36,807 nucleotides of DNA, taken from positions 1-36,807 of the forward strand of contig NZ_JBEPAK010000039.1 of the NCBI RefSeq assembly GCF_040298565.1, read 5' to 3'. This stretch comes from Kitasatospora sp040298565 (GTDB lineage Bacteria > Actinomycetota > Actinomycetes > Streptomycetales > Streptomycetaceae). The notes below the pieces were generated by a model. That model searched no databases. It had not been told where the DNA came from and saw only the letters and a program-made list of their open reading frames with translations. How positions within the stretch are numbered: the first letter of the stretch is position 1; each line of letters starts with the position of its first letter. Below, one piece after another: positions 25,974 through 33,963 of the stretch. Position numbers and translations under genes: made by a program.

Positions 25974-26080
25974 ACCCACGACGGTCGCGGCCACTGGAGT
26001 TCGCGCTGCACTGAACCGCCTCGACCCGGTATCGTGCCGTCCTGCGAACCCACACCCTGTCTTGGGAAAAGAAGTGCAGG

Positions 26081-26821
26081 ATGCACATCCTGGATGACCT
26101 CACCGGTCTTTCCTCTCGTGCAAAGAGTCTGCTTGAACGAACGGGCTGGCGGGATGATCCGCCGGAACCCGGGCTCTGCACCGAGTTCCTGCGGGTCCGG
26201 GACTGCTTCGGCCAGTTGGTTCCCACGCCCATGATGCTCGTGATCCGCCGGGAGGGATTCGAGCAGAAGTACGGCGGACTGCGCTACCAAGTGCGAAGCA
26301 GCTGCACCGTCGAGGGCGAACGCCGCGAGGTGCTTCGTGACTGGCACTACGACCTGGGCCAGGGCATGTGGTTCGGCTCCGCCGACGGCTGGTACTTCGA
26401 TTGGTTCGGGGAACGTGTCTCCTCCCCAGTGCACTACTTGGTGCATACGGACGGACGAGTCGGGGCGGACGATGGAGGCGGCACGTTCCTCGAAATCGCC
26501 CCGTCCATCCCGGCACTCATCGAATCCCATGCCATCACCGACGCCGTCTCGACCTGGGACCGCACCATCGCCGAGGTCGACAGCTTCGCACTCGCCGAAC
26601 AGCTCGACGGCCTCACCGACATTCCCGAAGCATCAGGCAGCACCATCCGATGGCGGCTCTCCGACAACGTCGCGGTCGAGGAGTTCCGGAACTGGAGCAG
26701 CGACGCGCCACGTCGTTGGCGCGCATTCATCTGGAGCCGAGGTGAAGCCGGCCGACGCCAGGTTGAAGAGGCCGCTGCTCGAGCGGCGGCCACACAGCAG
26801 ACCCTGTCAGCCACCGGATGA
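26081..26821 (+). CDS. Hypothetical protein, possible immunity protein
   Basis: This 246-residue protein is of unknown family. It is soluble, acidic and Trp-rich (GLRYQVRSSCTVEGE, GMWFGSADGWYFDWFGER, LDGLTDIPEASGSTIRWRL), with a Glu/Ala-rich C-terminal helix. The style and the nearby toxin-related region recall immunity or effector-binding proteins of polymorphic-toxin loci. No partner toxin is adjacent, so this is only a suggestion. GC3 bias is slightly weaker than in the carotenoid genes, fitting acquired DNA. Confidence 0.55.
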   Translation: MHILDDLTGLSSRAKSLLERTGWRDDPPEPGLCTEFLRVRDCFGQLVPTPMMLVIRREGFEQKYGGLRYQVRSSCTVEGERREVLRDWHYDLGQGMWFGSADGWYFDWFGERVSSPVHYLVHTDGRVGADDGGGTFLEIAPSIPALIESHAITDAVSTWDRTIAEVDSFALAEQLDGLTDIPEASGSTIRWRLSDNVAVEEFRNWSSDAPRRWRAFIWSRGEAGRRQVEEAAARAAATQQTLSATG

Positions 26822-26859
26822 CGTCCGCTGCTTGACAGAGCTGATTCCACAGAATGATC

Positions 26860-27138
26860 CGGTTGACGTGGCCCTCGACGACTTCGCGATGCGTCAGCTG
26901 ACCGCGGCCCAGGCCGATGACCTCTACGAACTGGTCTCCGAGCGGCAGGGACCCTTGCTGATCATCACCAGCAACCGGGCGCCCCAGCGACTGGTATCCC
27001 CTCTTCCCCAACCCCGTCGTCGCCGAGTCGCTGCTGGACCGGCTGATCAACACCAGCCACCAGGTGATCACGAACGGACCCAGCTACCGGCCGAGCAAGC
27101 GCCCCAGGAACCCCGGCGAGAAGTCCGCCAACAGCTAA
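26860..27138 (+). pseudogene. istB: IstB (IS21-family helper ATPase) 3' relic
   Basis: The frame begins abruptly with VALDDFAMRQLTAAQADDLYE then SERQGPLLIITSNRA, the Walker-B and sensor-I region of IstB. It continues only after a one-base shift at about 26990 as DWYPLFPNPVVAESLLDRLI, then NTSHQVITNGPSYRPSK to the TAA at 27136-27138. The N-terminal two thirds of IstB, its IstA partner and the left end are missing. It is a remnant of an IS21-type insertion. Confidence 0.8.
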
Positions 27139-27147
27139 GAGGTCGAC

Positions 27148-27480
27148 TCAGTCGCTGGGTGCGGTGTCAGAGATGATGAGGCGAACCATCTGGTACCACA
27201 CCTGCCACAGGCGGAGGTTGTCAGCTTCGTCGAGCTCCGGCAGGACCTGTTCCAGGTCGCAGAACCTTCGGTGCAGTGCTGCGCGCCGCCGCGCGTCGAG
27301 GAGCCCTTCGTTGCTCAGCCACGACGTCACGCACCCGGCGATGTCAGCATCCAGCATGACGAGGTCGATGCCTGCCCGTTCGGCTGTGTTGAGCCGGGCA
27401 GGCCACGTCTCCTGTCGGAGCTCCCGCAGGAGACGGGCGACCATGACTTGGGGGACGTCGGTTTCAGGCACAGCGGTCAT
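27148..27480 (-). CDS. Small hypothetical protein
   Basis: This 110-residue, mostly helical protein (VMVARLLRELRQETWPARLN, DADIAGCVTSWLSNEGLLD, LDEADNLRLWQVWYQMVRL) has no recognisable family. ATG codons lie at 27483 and 27480; either may be used. It is convergent with the IstB relic with only 9 bases between. Size and context are like small immunity proteins, but nothing links it to a toxin directly. Confidence 0.5.
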   Translation of the reverse strand: MTAVPETDVPQVMVARLLRELRQETWPARLNTAERAGIDLVMLDADIAGCVTSWLSNEGLLDARRRAALHRRFCDLEQVLPELDEADNLRLWQVWYQMVRLIISDTAPSD

Positions 27481-27555
27481 CATCGGGGAGCCGTCACCGG
27501 AATGTCATCCGGGTTATGGCACAGGCCGGTCGACCGTTGAGTCGAGCCAGGGGGT

Positions 27556-27604
27556 GGGGAATTACGCGGGGAATTACGCCGACGCGACCCCTGGGGAATA
27601 ACGC
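27556..27604. repeat. Three 12-base direct repeats GGGGAATTACGC
   Basis: Copies at 27556-27567, 27568-27579 (back to back) and 27593-27604 (one change, GGGGAATAACGC). They are A/T-richer than their surroundings and lie between the small hypothetical gene and the TetR gene. Confidence 0.7.
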
Positions 27605-27623
27605 CGTCGTTCACACGAACCAG

Positions 27624-27654
27624 GGCTGATCTGCTGAAACGCTGCTGATCAGCC
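27624..27654 (-). terminator. Possible terminator hairpin after tetR
   Basis: GGCTGATC and GATCAGCC form an 8-base-pair inverted repeat with a 15-base loop, 5 bases past the tetR stop on the minus strand. Confidence 0.35.
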
Positions 27655-27658
27655 GAAT

Positions 27659-28240
27659 TCACCCGAACTTCTCCGTGCCGCCGAGCATGCGGTGGGCGAT
27701 GTGGTGGAGCGTCGCTTCGATGCGTTCGGGGGAGACGCCCTGGTCGCGGTGGCGGCGGTACAGCTCCGGGGCGAGGGGGGCCAGCAGGTGGTCGGCGAGG
27801 ACATCGGGGTCGGGGGCCTGTGCCGCGGCGGCGAGCATTCGAACGTGGGCGCGCCAGAAGCCGTAGGCGCCGGTGGCCAGGCGGGCGGGTCCGGTCTCGG
27901 CACCGAGCAGCAGGTGGGAGTGGCGTTCGAGCAGGTCGACCATCGCCGAGTAGAAGGCGCTGAGGCGCTCGGTGGGGGTGGCCGCCGGTTCCGGGCCCAG
28001 CGGGCCTTCTCCGCGCAGGAGCTGTTCCTGGATCCGGTGTTCGTGGGCGTCCAGCAGCGCGCGGGCGATCGAGGCGCGGTCGGGGTAGCGGCGGTAGAGC
28101 GTGCCACGGCCGACGCCGGCCGCTTTGGCGATGTCGTCCATCGTCACGCCGGACGGGTCGCGGGTGGCGAACAGCCGCTCCGCCGCCTCCAGGATCTTGG
28201 CTCGGTTGCGGGCGGCATCGGCGCGTTCGACGGGCGGCAT
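27659..28240 (-). CDS. TetR family repressor of the azoreductase cassette
   Basis: This 193-residue TetR protein has the HTH VTMDDIAKAAGVGRGTLYRRYPDR (about residues 32-55, here broken as VTMDDIAKAAGVGRGTLYRR then YPDR) and a C-terminal ligand domain. The ATG at 28240 is followed by MPPVERADAARNRAKILEAA. It diverges from the FMN-azoreductase gene. Two strong inverted repeats of the AAGTGGAC-n5-GTCCACTT type fill the control region, as expected for the operators of this TetR type. Confidence 0.9.
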   Translation of the reverse strand: MPPVERADAARNRAKILEAAERLFATRDPSGVTMDDIAKAAGVGRGTLYRRYPDRASIARALLDAHEHRIQEQLLRGEGPLGPEPAATPTERLSAFYSAMVDLLERHSHLLLGAETGPARLATGAYGFWRAHVRMLAAAAQAPDPDVLADHLLAPLAPELYRRHRDQGVSPERIEATLHHIAHRMLGGTEKFG

Positions 28241-28253
28241 GGGGCCGATCCTA

Positions 28254-28278
28254 TCAAGTGGACGCCGTGTCCACTTGA
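28254..28278. promoter_or_regulatory. TetR operator 1 (perfect)
   Basis: TCAAGTGGAC and GTCCACTTGA, separated by GCCGT, form a perfect 10-base inverted repeat next to the tetR start. Confidence 0.85.
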
Positions 28279-28298
28279 GGGTTAGCATCGAGACAAGC

Positions 28299-28319
28299 AA
28301 GCGGACATTGTGTCCACTT
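28299..28319. promoter_or_regulatory. TetR operator 2
   Basis: AAGCGGAC-ATTGT-GTCCACTT matches operator 1 with one changed base (C for T) and the same 5-base spacer. It lies 44 bases on, just upstream of the azoreductase ribosome site. Confidence 0.85.
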
Positions 28320-28339
28320 ATCGCTCTTCCGGGGGTCCC

Positions 28340-29107
28340 ATGCCGCAGCTGCTCCATCTCGACGCCAGCGCGCGCCGAGCTTCCCTCTCCCGCCGGATAG
28401 GCGCGGCGTTCGCCGACGCCTGGCGCGCCGCAACACCGCAGCACACCTACGTCCACCGTGACCTCGCGGCCCGGCCGGTGCCACCGATCGGTGAGGCGTG
28501 GACCACCATCTGCGACACCCTGCTGCGCGAAGGCATCGTCGAGCCCGCCCGCTACCGTGAAGCGGTGCGCACCGACGCCCAGCGCGAGGCCTGGGCCGTC
28601 CTCGAACCGCTGCTCACCGAACTGCTCACCGCCGATGTCGTCCTGATCGGCACCCCGATGTACAACTTCGGTGTTCCGGCCCAGCTCAAGCTCTGGATCG
28701 ACCAGGTCACCTTCCCGAGGATGGACCTCCGGCCGCGGCGCTTCGTGATCGCCTCCGCCCGCGGCGGCTCCTACCGGCCCGGCACTCCGCGCGCGCCCTT
28801 CGACCACCAGGAGCGCTATCTGGTCGACTTCTTCCGCGGCCACTACGGAGTGGAGGACACTCTCGTGATCGGCGCCGAACTGGCGAACTCGACCGTCGAC
28901 CCGGCCATGACCGAACGGCGTCCGCAACACGAACAGTCGCTGGCCGCTGCTCTGGCCGAAGCCATGGCGGCGGGGCGGCGGATGGCCCGCGAGGCGTCCG
29001 AAGTCCCCGCCGGCCGGTCACTGGCCGCCGCCCTGGCCGAAGCCGCGACCGCCGGGCCGCGGACGGCAGGCGAGGGATCCGAAGCTCCCGACGGCCAGGG
29101 GCGGTGA
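28340..29107 (+). CDS. FMN-dependent NADH-azoreductase
   Basis: This flavodoxin-like NAD(P)H:quinone/azo reductase of 255 residues begins MPQLLHLDASARRASLSRRI (phosphate-binding loop for FMN). It contains VLIGTPMYNFGVPAQLKLWI and IASARGGSY, both AzoR motifs. The usual protein ends near VDPAMTERR; here about 50 more residues follow as two copies of a 27-codon unit (28937-29017 and 29018-29098: SLAAALAEAMAAGRRMAREA versus SLAAALAEAATAGPRTAGEG). That is a recent-looking C-terminal tandem duplication. ATG 28340 was chosen over the upstream TTG. Eight bases separate it from the SMR gene, so it is one operon under the TetR operators. Confidence 0.9.
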   Translation: MPQLLHLDASARRASLSRRIGAAFADAWRAATPQHTYVHRDLAARPVPPIGEAWTTICDTLLREGIVEPARYREAVRTDAQREAWAVLEPLLTELLTADVVLIGTPMYNFGVPAQLKLWIDQVTFPRMDLRPRRFVIASARGGSYRPGTPRAPFDHQERYLVDFFRGHYGVEDTLVIGAELANSTVDPAMTERRPQHEQSLAAALAEAMAAGRRMAREASEVPAGRSLAAALAEAATAGPRTAGEGSEAPDGQGR

Positions 29108-29114
29108 GGCGGGC

Positions 29115-29435
29115 GTGTCCTGGCTCCTCGTGATCGCCGCCGGCCTGGTGGAGGTCGTGTGGTCGCAGAGCATCAAGCCGACCGACGGCTTCACCCGCCC
29201 CGGCCCGACCGCCCTCTGCGTGCTGATCGGCGCACTCTCCGTCTATCTGCTGTCGCGGGCCATGCGCGACCTCCCGGCAGGGCTCGCGTACGCGATGTTC
29301 ACCGGCATCGGAACGATCGGCGCCATCGCACTCGGCGCGGCCCTACGGCACGAGCCGCTCGGGCCGGGCCGAGCGGCCGCACTGGCACTGATCCTGTGCG
29401 GGCTCGTCCTGGCACGACTCACCGCTGCGGAGTGA
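29115..29435 (+). CDS. Small multidrug resistance (SMR/SugE-type) efflux protein
   Basis: This 106-residue, four-helix membrane protein begins SWLLVIAAGLVEVVWSQSIK; the Glu in helix 1 is the proton/drug-coupling residue. LSRAMRDLPAGLAYAMFTGI and GTIGAIALG follow, as in the SugE/QacE-like SMR family. SMR transporters act as dual-topology dimers in the plasma membrane and export cationic compounds or guanidinium. The GTG start at 29115 lies after a GAGGCGGG ribosome site. With azoreductase upstream this forms a TetR-controlled quinone/cation detoxification cassette. Confidence 0.9.
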   Translation: MSWLLVIAAGLVEVVWSQSIKPTDGFTRPGPTALCVLIGALSVYLLSRAMRDLPAGLAYAMFTGIGTIGAIALGAALRHEPLGPGRAAALALILCGLVLARLTAAE

Positions 29436-29713
29436 GCATCGCTGCGGCCTCGGCCGGCGCCGCCGCGGGTCCCGCGGCGGCGGGCCTGCGGTGGCGGGGA
29501 GGTCCCCCCGAGGTGCGGAAGGTTGCCCGAGATGGCCTGATAGCTACGTGCAGTAGCCGGCCCGCGCTCGATGAAGCCGACCGGCGCCCCGCTGTTCCAG
29601 GCCGTGCGCGTGGTGGCCCGGCGGTCCCGCTTCGCACTAGGGCGCGTATTCGGTCGTGATCAATTTGGGGAATTCGCCCTCACGGCGAGGCCTGATCCGG
29701 TAGATCATGTCGT

Positions 29714-30705
29714 GTGACGCGCGCGCAACTGACTGATGCAGAGTGGGAGTTCATCGGGCCGTACCTGCCGATCGGCGAGTACGGCCCGTACCCTGAGCGG
29801 CTGCGGCAGCAGTTCGAGGGCGTGATCTGGCGGTTCAGGACGGGCGGGCAGTGGCGGGAGATGCCGGCGGAGTTCGGCGCGTGGTCGACCGTCTCCAACC
29901 GCTTCCGGCAGTGGCGTGACGCTGGCGTCTTCGAAGCCCTGCTGGAGGGCGCGATCGCGGAGGCCGCGAGCCGGGGTGAGGTGGACCTGTCGCTGGTCAG
30001 TGTGGATTCCACCACCGTTCGGGCTCACCACGACGCCGCCGGCATGCACTTGGGCTCCGATGCCATGGCGGCCCTGGAGAAGGCCGCCGATGAGGCGGAG
30101 AAGGCCCGGCAAAAGGGGGCGGTCCGGAGGCACAAGACGGACAGGACGCCGCAGACGAGGAGCGACGACGTATCCGGCGGCGGCGCGGGCTCCGCCTGAA
30201 GGCCGCGCTGCTCGGACGCTCCAGAGGCGGCCAGACCAGCAAGATTCACGTCGCCGGTGAGCGGAAGTGCCGCCCGCTGGTGTTCGTACTGACCGAGGGG
30301 CAGGCCGCCGACAGCCCGCAGTTCATCCCCGTGCTCAAGAAATTACGGGTCCGTGGGCCGGTCGGCCGTCCCCGCACCCGGCCCGACGCGGTCGCCGGGG
30401 ACAAGGCCTATTCGTCCCGCGGCAACCGCGCCCACCTGCGCGGGCGCGCGATCAAGGCTGTCATCCCGGAGAAGAAGGACCAGGCCGCCAATCGGAAGAA
30501 GAAGGGCAGCCGGGGCGGCCGGCCCGTCAGCCCCGACGCCGACCTTTACAAGGAGCGCAACACCGTCGAGCGCCTGATCAACAGGCTGAAGGCCTGGCGA
30601 GGCATCGCCACCCGCTACGACAAGACACCCGCCAGCTACCTCGCCGGCCTCCACCTCCGTGGTGCGATGATCTGGATCAAAGACCTCACCAAGGCCGCTC
30701 CTTGA
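29714..30705 (+). CDS. IS5-family transposase in two frames (-1 programmed frameshift)
   Basis: OrfA (GTG 29714 to TGA 30199) begins MTRAQLTDAEWEFIGPYL with the first catalytic Asp in SVDSTTVRAHHDAAG. OrfB continues in the -1 frame, with KAALLGRSRGGQTSKIHV, the second Asp in GDKAYSSRGNRAHLRG and the Glu in ERNTVERLINRLKAWRG, to the TGA at 30703-30705. The heptamer A-AAG-GGG at 30112-30118 has the X-XXY-YYZ form, in the right frame and inside the overlap, so ribosomes slipping there make the full DDE enzyme. About 330 residues when fused. The catalytic triad is complete. Confidence 0.88.
30112..30118 (+). promoter_or_regulatory. Programmed -1 ribosomal frameshift site
   Basis: A-AAG-GGG (X-XXY-YYZ) read in the orfA frame. 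Slippage of one base back enters orfB. Confidence 0.75.
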
Positions 30706-30724
30706 TCACGACCGAATACGCGCC

Positions 30725-31390
30725 CTAGGAACCGTCGAGGGAGGGGCGAGCGATCCACTTCACGGAGGAAATCTCATCCAGGTGCTCGAGGGCCTGGGGT
30801 GTGGTCGCGGAGACGCTTACGGTGGAGAACCCGTCCCTGGTACGCCAGGGCGCCTTGAAGTCCATGGCCGGTGCGATGTCCGCGATCAATGTTTCACTCA
30901 TGAAGGTCAGATGACCCGGACGCGGCCACTTCCAGCCCCCGAAGTCGACCTGGTCCAACGTCGACAATATCTCCGGAAGGACATCATTGGGCACCTGAGA
31001 GCACAGGCGACTGCAGTCCGCGGAATCGGCAGTCGCTGCGAGCGTCAAATGAACCAGAAACTCTGAGAGGGTTTCGGGGACCAGATCCCATTCGCCGCGC
31101 AATTCGGTTTCGTAGACGGCGTTCGGATCTGCTGCGTCGAAGGCCCAGAACCAGTCTCCGGTGGAGTCGGATGCGAACTCGGCCTTCCCCTCGTTCACTC
31201 GGATCTGCCGGGGGTCGTAAACGCGGAAGCCGGTCGCGCGGAGCTGCTCCCAGCGGTCCGCAAGGCCGTACCACTCCCTGAGTGGGTCGGGTAGCCACGC
31301 GCGGTCAACCTCGATGTGCTCCACGGGATCAGGCTGGCCGAACCAGTTGACGAGGAATTCAGCGAGATTGATGTCTGCCGGATCGATCAC
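30725..31390 (-). CDS. Immunity-like protein beside the deaminase toxin
   Basis: This 221-residue soluble acidic protein starts best at GTG 31390 (IDPADINLAEFLVNWFGQPD). WLPDPLREWYGLADRWEQL, then GDWFWAFDAADPNAVYE and GEWDLVPETLSEFLVHLTL, give the Trp/acidic pattern of SMI1/KNR4 (SUKH)-like immunity proteins; the family call is tentative. It follows the deaminase toxin gene on the same strand, as an immunity gene should. Its TAG stop lies in the CTAG target duplicated by the IS. Because the other side of the element also begins CTAG, the stop was already there, and the protein is unaffected. Confidence 0.6.
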   Translation of the reverse strand: MIDPADINLAEFLVNWFGQPDPVEHIEVDRAWLPDPLREWYGLADRWEQLRATGFRVYDPRQIRVNEGKAEFASDSTGDWFWAFDAADPNAVYETELRGEWDLVPETLSEFLVHLTLAATADSADCSRLCSQVPNDVLPEILSTLDQVDFGGWKWPRPGHLTFMSETLIADIAPAMDFKAPWRTRDGFSTVSVSATTPQALEHLDEISSVKWIARPSLDGS

Positions 31391-31547
31391 TCGATCATGA
31401 TAGCGCAGGCGCGTCAGGGGCCATGGCCCCGAATGACAGAGCGCTTGCACGAAGATCTCCCGGATCGCCGTGCAAGCGCTCTGGCCCGACTCACCTTTCA
31501 TGCAGTCCCGGGCCGATTGGGATTTCGGGACCACACGTCACGTGGTG

Positions 31548-32657
31548 CTAGTCGGCGCCGCCGATGTGAACCCGGTTCTCGATGCGTCCGGCCGCATTTC
31601 GCCAGATGACCATCAGTTTGGCGCCTTCCGGGAGAATGGCCCGCATGTTCTCAAGGTATCCGGTCACCCCGGGGCATGGTCCGTAAGCGGCACCCTCGGC
31701 CTTGTGCAGATACAAATACCCTTCTCTGGCGCCGGTGCTGCGCATGAGAGCAGCCGTCTGGTTCTCGAGGTGGTGGAAGTTCTTGTCGGGCGTTCCCGGC
31801 GGAGCCTCCCAATCGGGTCGGAGGTTGCGGCCGTCCCCACCGGAGGAGAGGTTGGAGGTGACGCCGTTGTCCAGCTCCGTGTGTCCGGACATGCCGCCGG
31901 GCTCCCTGAACCTGCCGTGCGCGTCCTTCGCCTTCTGGAGCCCCGCTTCCAGTGCCTCCGGGCACGGAAGCGAAACGTTGTGGACCAGGACCGGCGTGCT
32001 TCCGGCCTCCACGAAGTAGGTGTGGAGGTCGCCGACGGTGAAGTCGTAGGTGGTGGTGTCGGCGTGGAAGAGGTGGACGCCGGTGACCTGGGCGGTACCG
32101 GTGGGCGTCTGGAGGACGTCGCCGGGGCGGAGGTCCTCGGCGTCGACGAAGGCGGCCTGGGTCTGGTCGTAGAAGGGATGGTGGAAGGTGGCGTGGATGG
32201 TTCCACCGTCGGCGCTGACGGCCGGGGCGGCGGTGTCACCAGCGGTGCTGATGGCCGGGGCCGAGTAGGCGACCGGGGCGGTGGTCTCGGCCGCCTGGTG
32301 GTTGACGCCGATAAGGGTGACGGCGGCGATGGAGACGGCCAGGGCGAGGCCGGCACGCTGCCAGATCCTCTTGCCCAGTGGGATCCCGTCCTGCTTGGCC
32401 TGCTTGGCCTGGGCCGCTTGGGGGGTGCGCGTCGGGCTGGTGTGCTCCTTACTGGCCTTGTCGGCCCGGGTTGGGGTGATGGTGACGTCGGCGAAGTCAT
32501 GGTCGGTGGTGGTGACGACGACACTGGTGACGGTGTGGGTCTGCGTCCCGTCTTGGCCGGGGACGGCGTTGGTGATCTGGTCGCCGATTCTGACCTGGTC
32601 GATCCGCTTGCTGCTGCCATCGGCCATCAGAACCGGGGTGGCACCGGTGAAGCTGCG
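31548..32657 (-). pseudogene. 5'-truncated polymorphic toxin: HINT + SCP1.201/DddA-like deaminase
   Basis: From 5' to 3' on minus: HINT start SFTGATPVLMADGSSKRIDQ; a hydrophobic insert (RIWQRAGLALAVSIAAVTLI); HINT end FHHPFYDQTQAAFVDAEDL and TYFVEAGSTPVLVHN; then a deaminase domain with HLENQTAALMRS (His 31770-31772, Glu 31764-31766), YLYLHKAEGA, GPCPGVTGYLENM and ILPEGAKLMVIW. This order is typical of secreted DddA-like cytosine-deaminase toxins that the HINT module cuts free. Odd points: no N-terminal secretion or RHS part; Arg (CGC, 32655-32657) where HINT has its Cys; and Tyr (TAC, 31656-31658) where the second zinc Cys is expected. The frame stays open to 32876, but that part is antisense of the helicase fragment. 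Confidence 0.7.
31977..32459 (-). repeat. HINT-segment direct repeat, copy 1
   Basis: About 90% identical by eye to 34963-35434. It covers the transmembrane insert and C-terminal half of the HINT domain in the deaminase toxin. Confidence 0.85.
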
Positions 32658-33288
32658 GGCGTTCAACCCGAGGGCGACGGAGCGCCAGCGGATGCACGCC
32701 GTCGCCGCCCGGTTCCACCTCGAGCATGGCCACCTCGACCCCACCGACAAGACCCGCCACGGCGACCTGATCTCCTGGCTCGATCGCCAGCGGCACCTGA
32801 ACGGCCAGCACCTCCTCGACCCGGCCCGGATCAACGAACTGGACGCGCTCGGCATGATCTGGTCCAAGCACGCCAACGCCTGGGAACGCGGCTACGCCTA
32901 CGCCCGCGCCTGGTCCGCCCACCACGGCCACCTGGCGATCCCCGCCACCGAGAAGCTGGACGGCTACGCGGTCGGCGCCTGGATGCGCCGCCAGTGCAAG
33001 GCCGAGACCCTCACCAAGGGCCAGGTCGCGAAGCTGGACGCGCTGGACGAGCTGTGGCGCCTGGAACCGGACTGGAACCGCTCCTACCGCCGCCTGCTCG
33101 CCTACCTCGCCGCCCGCGGCACCCTCACCGGCCCCGCCAACCGCACCGGCGGCGAGGCGGACCCGACCTTCCGGCCCGGCACCTGGCTGCGCAAGCAGGC
33201 CAAGGCCCGCGCCGAAGGGAAGCTGACTGACCAGCAGACCACGCTCCTGGACGCCCTCACCCGGCACGCCGAGACCGTCACCGGCTGA
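32658..33288 (+). pseudogene. Helicase-associated-domain protein, 3' fragment
   Basis: The plus frame reads ATERQRMHAVAARFHLEHGH, then GDLISWLDRQRHLNGQHL, YAYARAWSAHHGHLAIPAT and GYAVGAWMRRQCKAETL. It contains repeats of the helicase-associated domain (W...R...L...Y...HG...P), ending at 33288. In streptomycetes such repeats form the C-terminus of large DEAD/DEAH helicases, often at chromosome or linear-plasmid ends. The helicase motor is missing. The fragment begins exactly where the toxin relic on the other strand ends (about 32657), so both lost their 5' parts at one junction. Confidence 0.7.
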
Positions 33289-33839
33289 CCCACACGACAC
33301 CGATCCCGCCGCCCCGGCCCCGCCCAGGCCGGGCCGGGACGGCCCACTCCTCGACATGCCCGGCCAGTGTCGATCGGGATGCTGCGAAATTCTCCCGCAG
33401 CAGATCGAGGCGCTCGGTGAACGCCGAAGGGTCTGATTTGCTGAGTGCCATGACCAGCGTTTCGGCTTCCTGCCAGGAAAGCTCCTGCTGAGCGAAGGCC
33501 CAATCCGACAGGGAACGCGGGGGCACTCCTCGTGCCTTCTCCAGATTGGTGTCGAACGTCTGCCAGAGCGCCTCCGCCTCCAGGTAAGGAGACCGGGGCG
33601 TCGGGTAGTACCTCGGCCACTGGGCCTCGCTGATTAGGATGGCCAACGGATGCTGTGCCCGCCTGCAGACAGACCGGGTCGTGCTCGTCGATGGTGTCTG
33701 CCGCCTGCCGATAGTCATCGAGGACGATCAGCGCCTCGTAGGGCGCAGGACGCCCGGCGAGAGAAGCCTCGACGACACTCTCCGCCGCGTCCTTGATCGG
33801 CAAATCCAGTGCAGCCAGGAGTGGCAGGAGGCAGAACAC
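33278..33839 (-). pseudogene. Immunity-like protein gene with frameshift
   Basis: From GTG 33839 the frame reads FCLLPLLAALDLPIKDAAES, then LAGRPAPYEALIVLDDYRQA and DEHDPVCLQAGTA. A one-base shift at about 33645 is needed to continue as HPLAILISEAQWPRYYPTPR, PPRSLSDWAFAQQELSWQE and DLLRENFAASRSTLAGHVEE. The joined product (~185 residues) resembles small immunity proteins, family not recognised. Its last bases overlap the end of the helicase fragment on the other strand. No toxin remains beside it. Confidence 0.5.
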
Positions 33840-33895
33840 TCCACCGCCCAGGAGGCCCTGACCGCCCTGTCTCCTTGACTCCGGGCTGTCGCGAC

Positions 33896-33932
33896 AGAGC
33901 CCCCGTCGAAGTGTGACTTCGACGGGGGCTCT
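33896..33932. terminator. Strong bidirectional terminator hairpin
   Basis: A perfect 17-base-pair stem (AGAGCCCCCGTCGAAGT and its complement) with a GTG loop. It lies 31 bases beyond the stop of the minus-strand immunity gene at 33964 and just upstream of the immunity relic. Confidence 0.85.
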
Positions 33933-33963
33933 GGGCTTGTTCAAGCAGCACTGCTATTCGAGA

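Larger units (their letters stand above)
29637..30728 (+). mobile_element. Intact IS5-like insertion sequence (IS427-type)
   Basis: The element is bounded by 23-base perfect terminal inverted repeats (29641-29663 and 30702-30724, beginning GGCGCGTATTCGGTCG). It is flanked by the 4-base target duplication CTAG (29637-29640, 30725-30728), so the element proper is 29641-30724, 1084 bases. It encodes one DDE transposase in two overlapping frames. All recognisable parts are intact, so the copy looks recent and may be active. The right CTAG provides the stop codon of the neighbouring minus-strand gene. Confidence 0.88.

Noticed and set aside
28241..28930. Upstream extension of the TetR frame on the minus strand to 28930
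   Set aside because: It runs over the operators and antisense to the azoreductase; ATG 28240 matches TetR family starts.
32658..32876. N-terminal extension of the deaminase toxin
   Set aside because: Antisense of the helicase-associated repeats; not HINT or secretion sequence.
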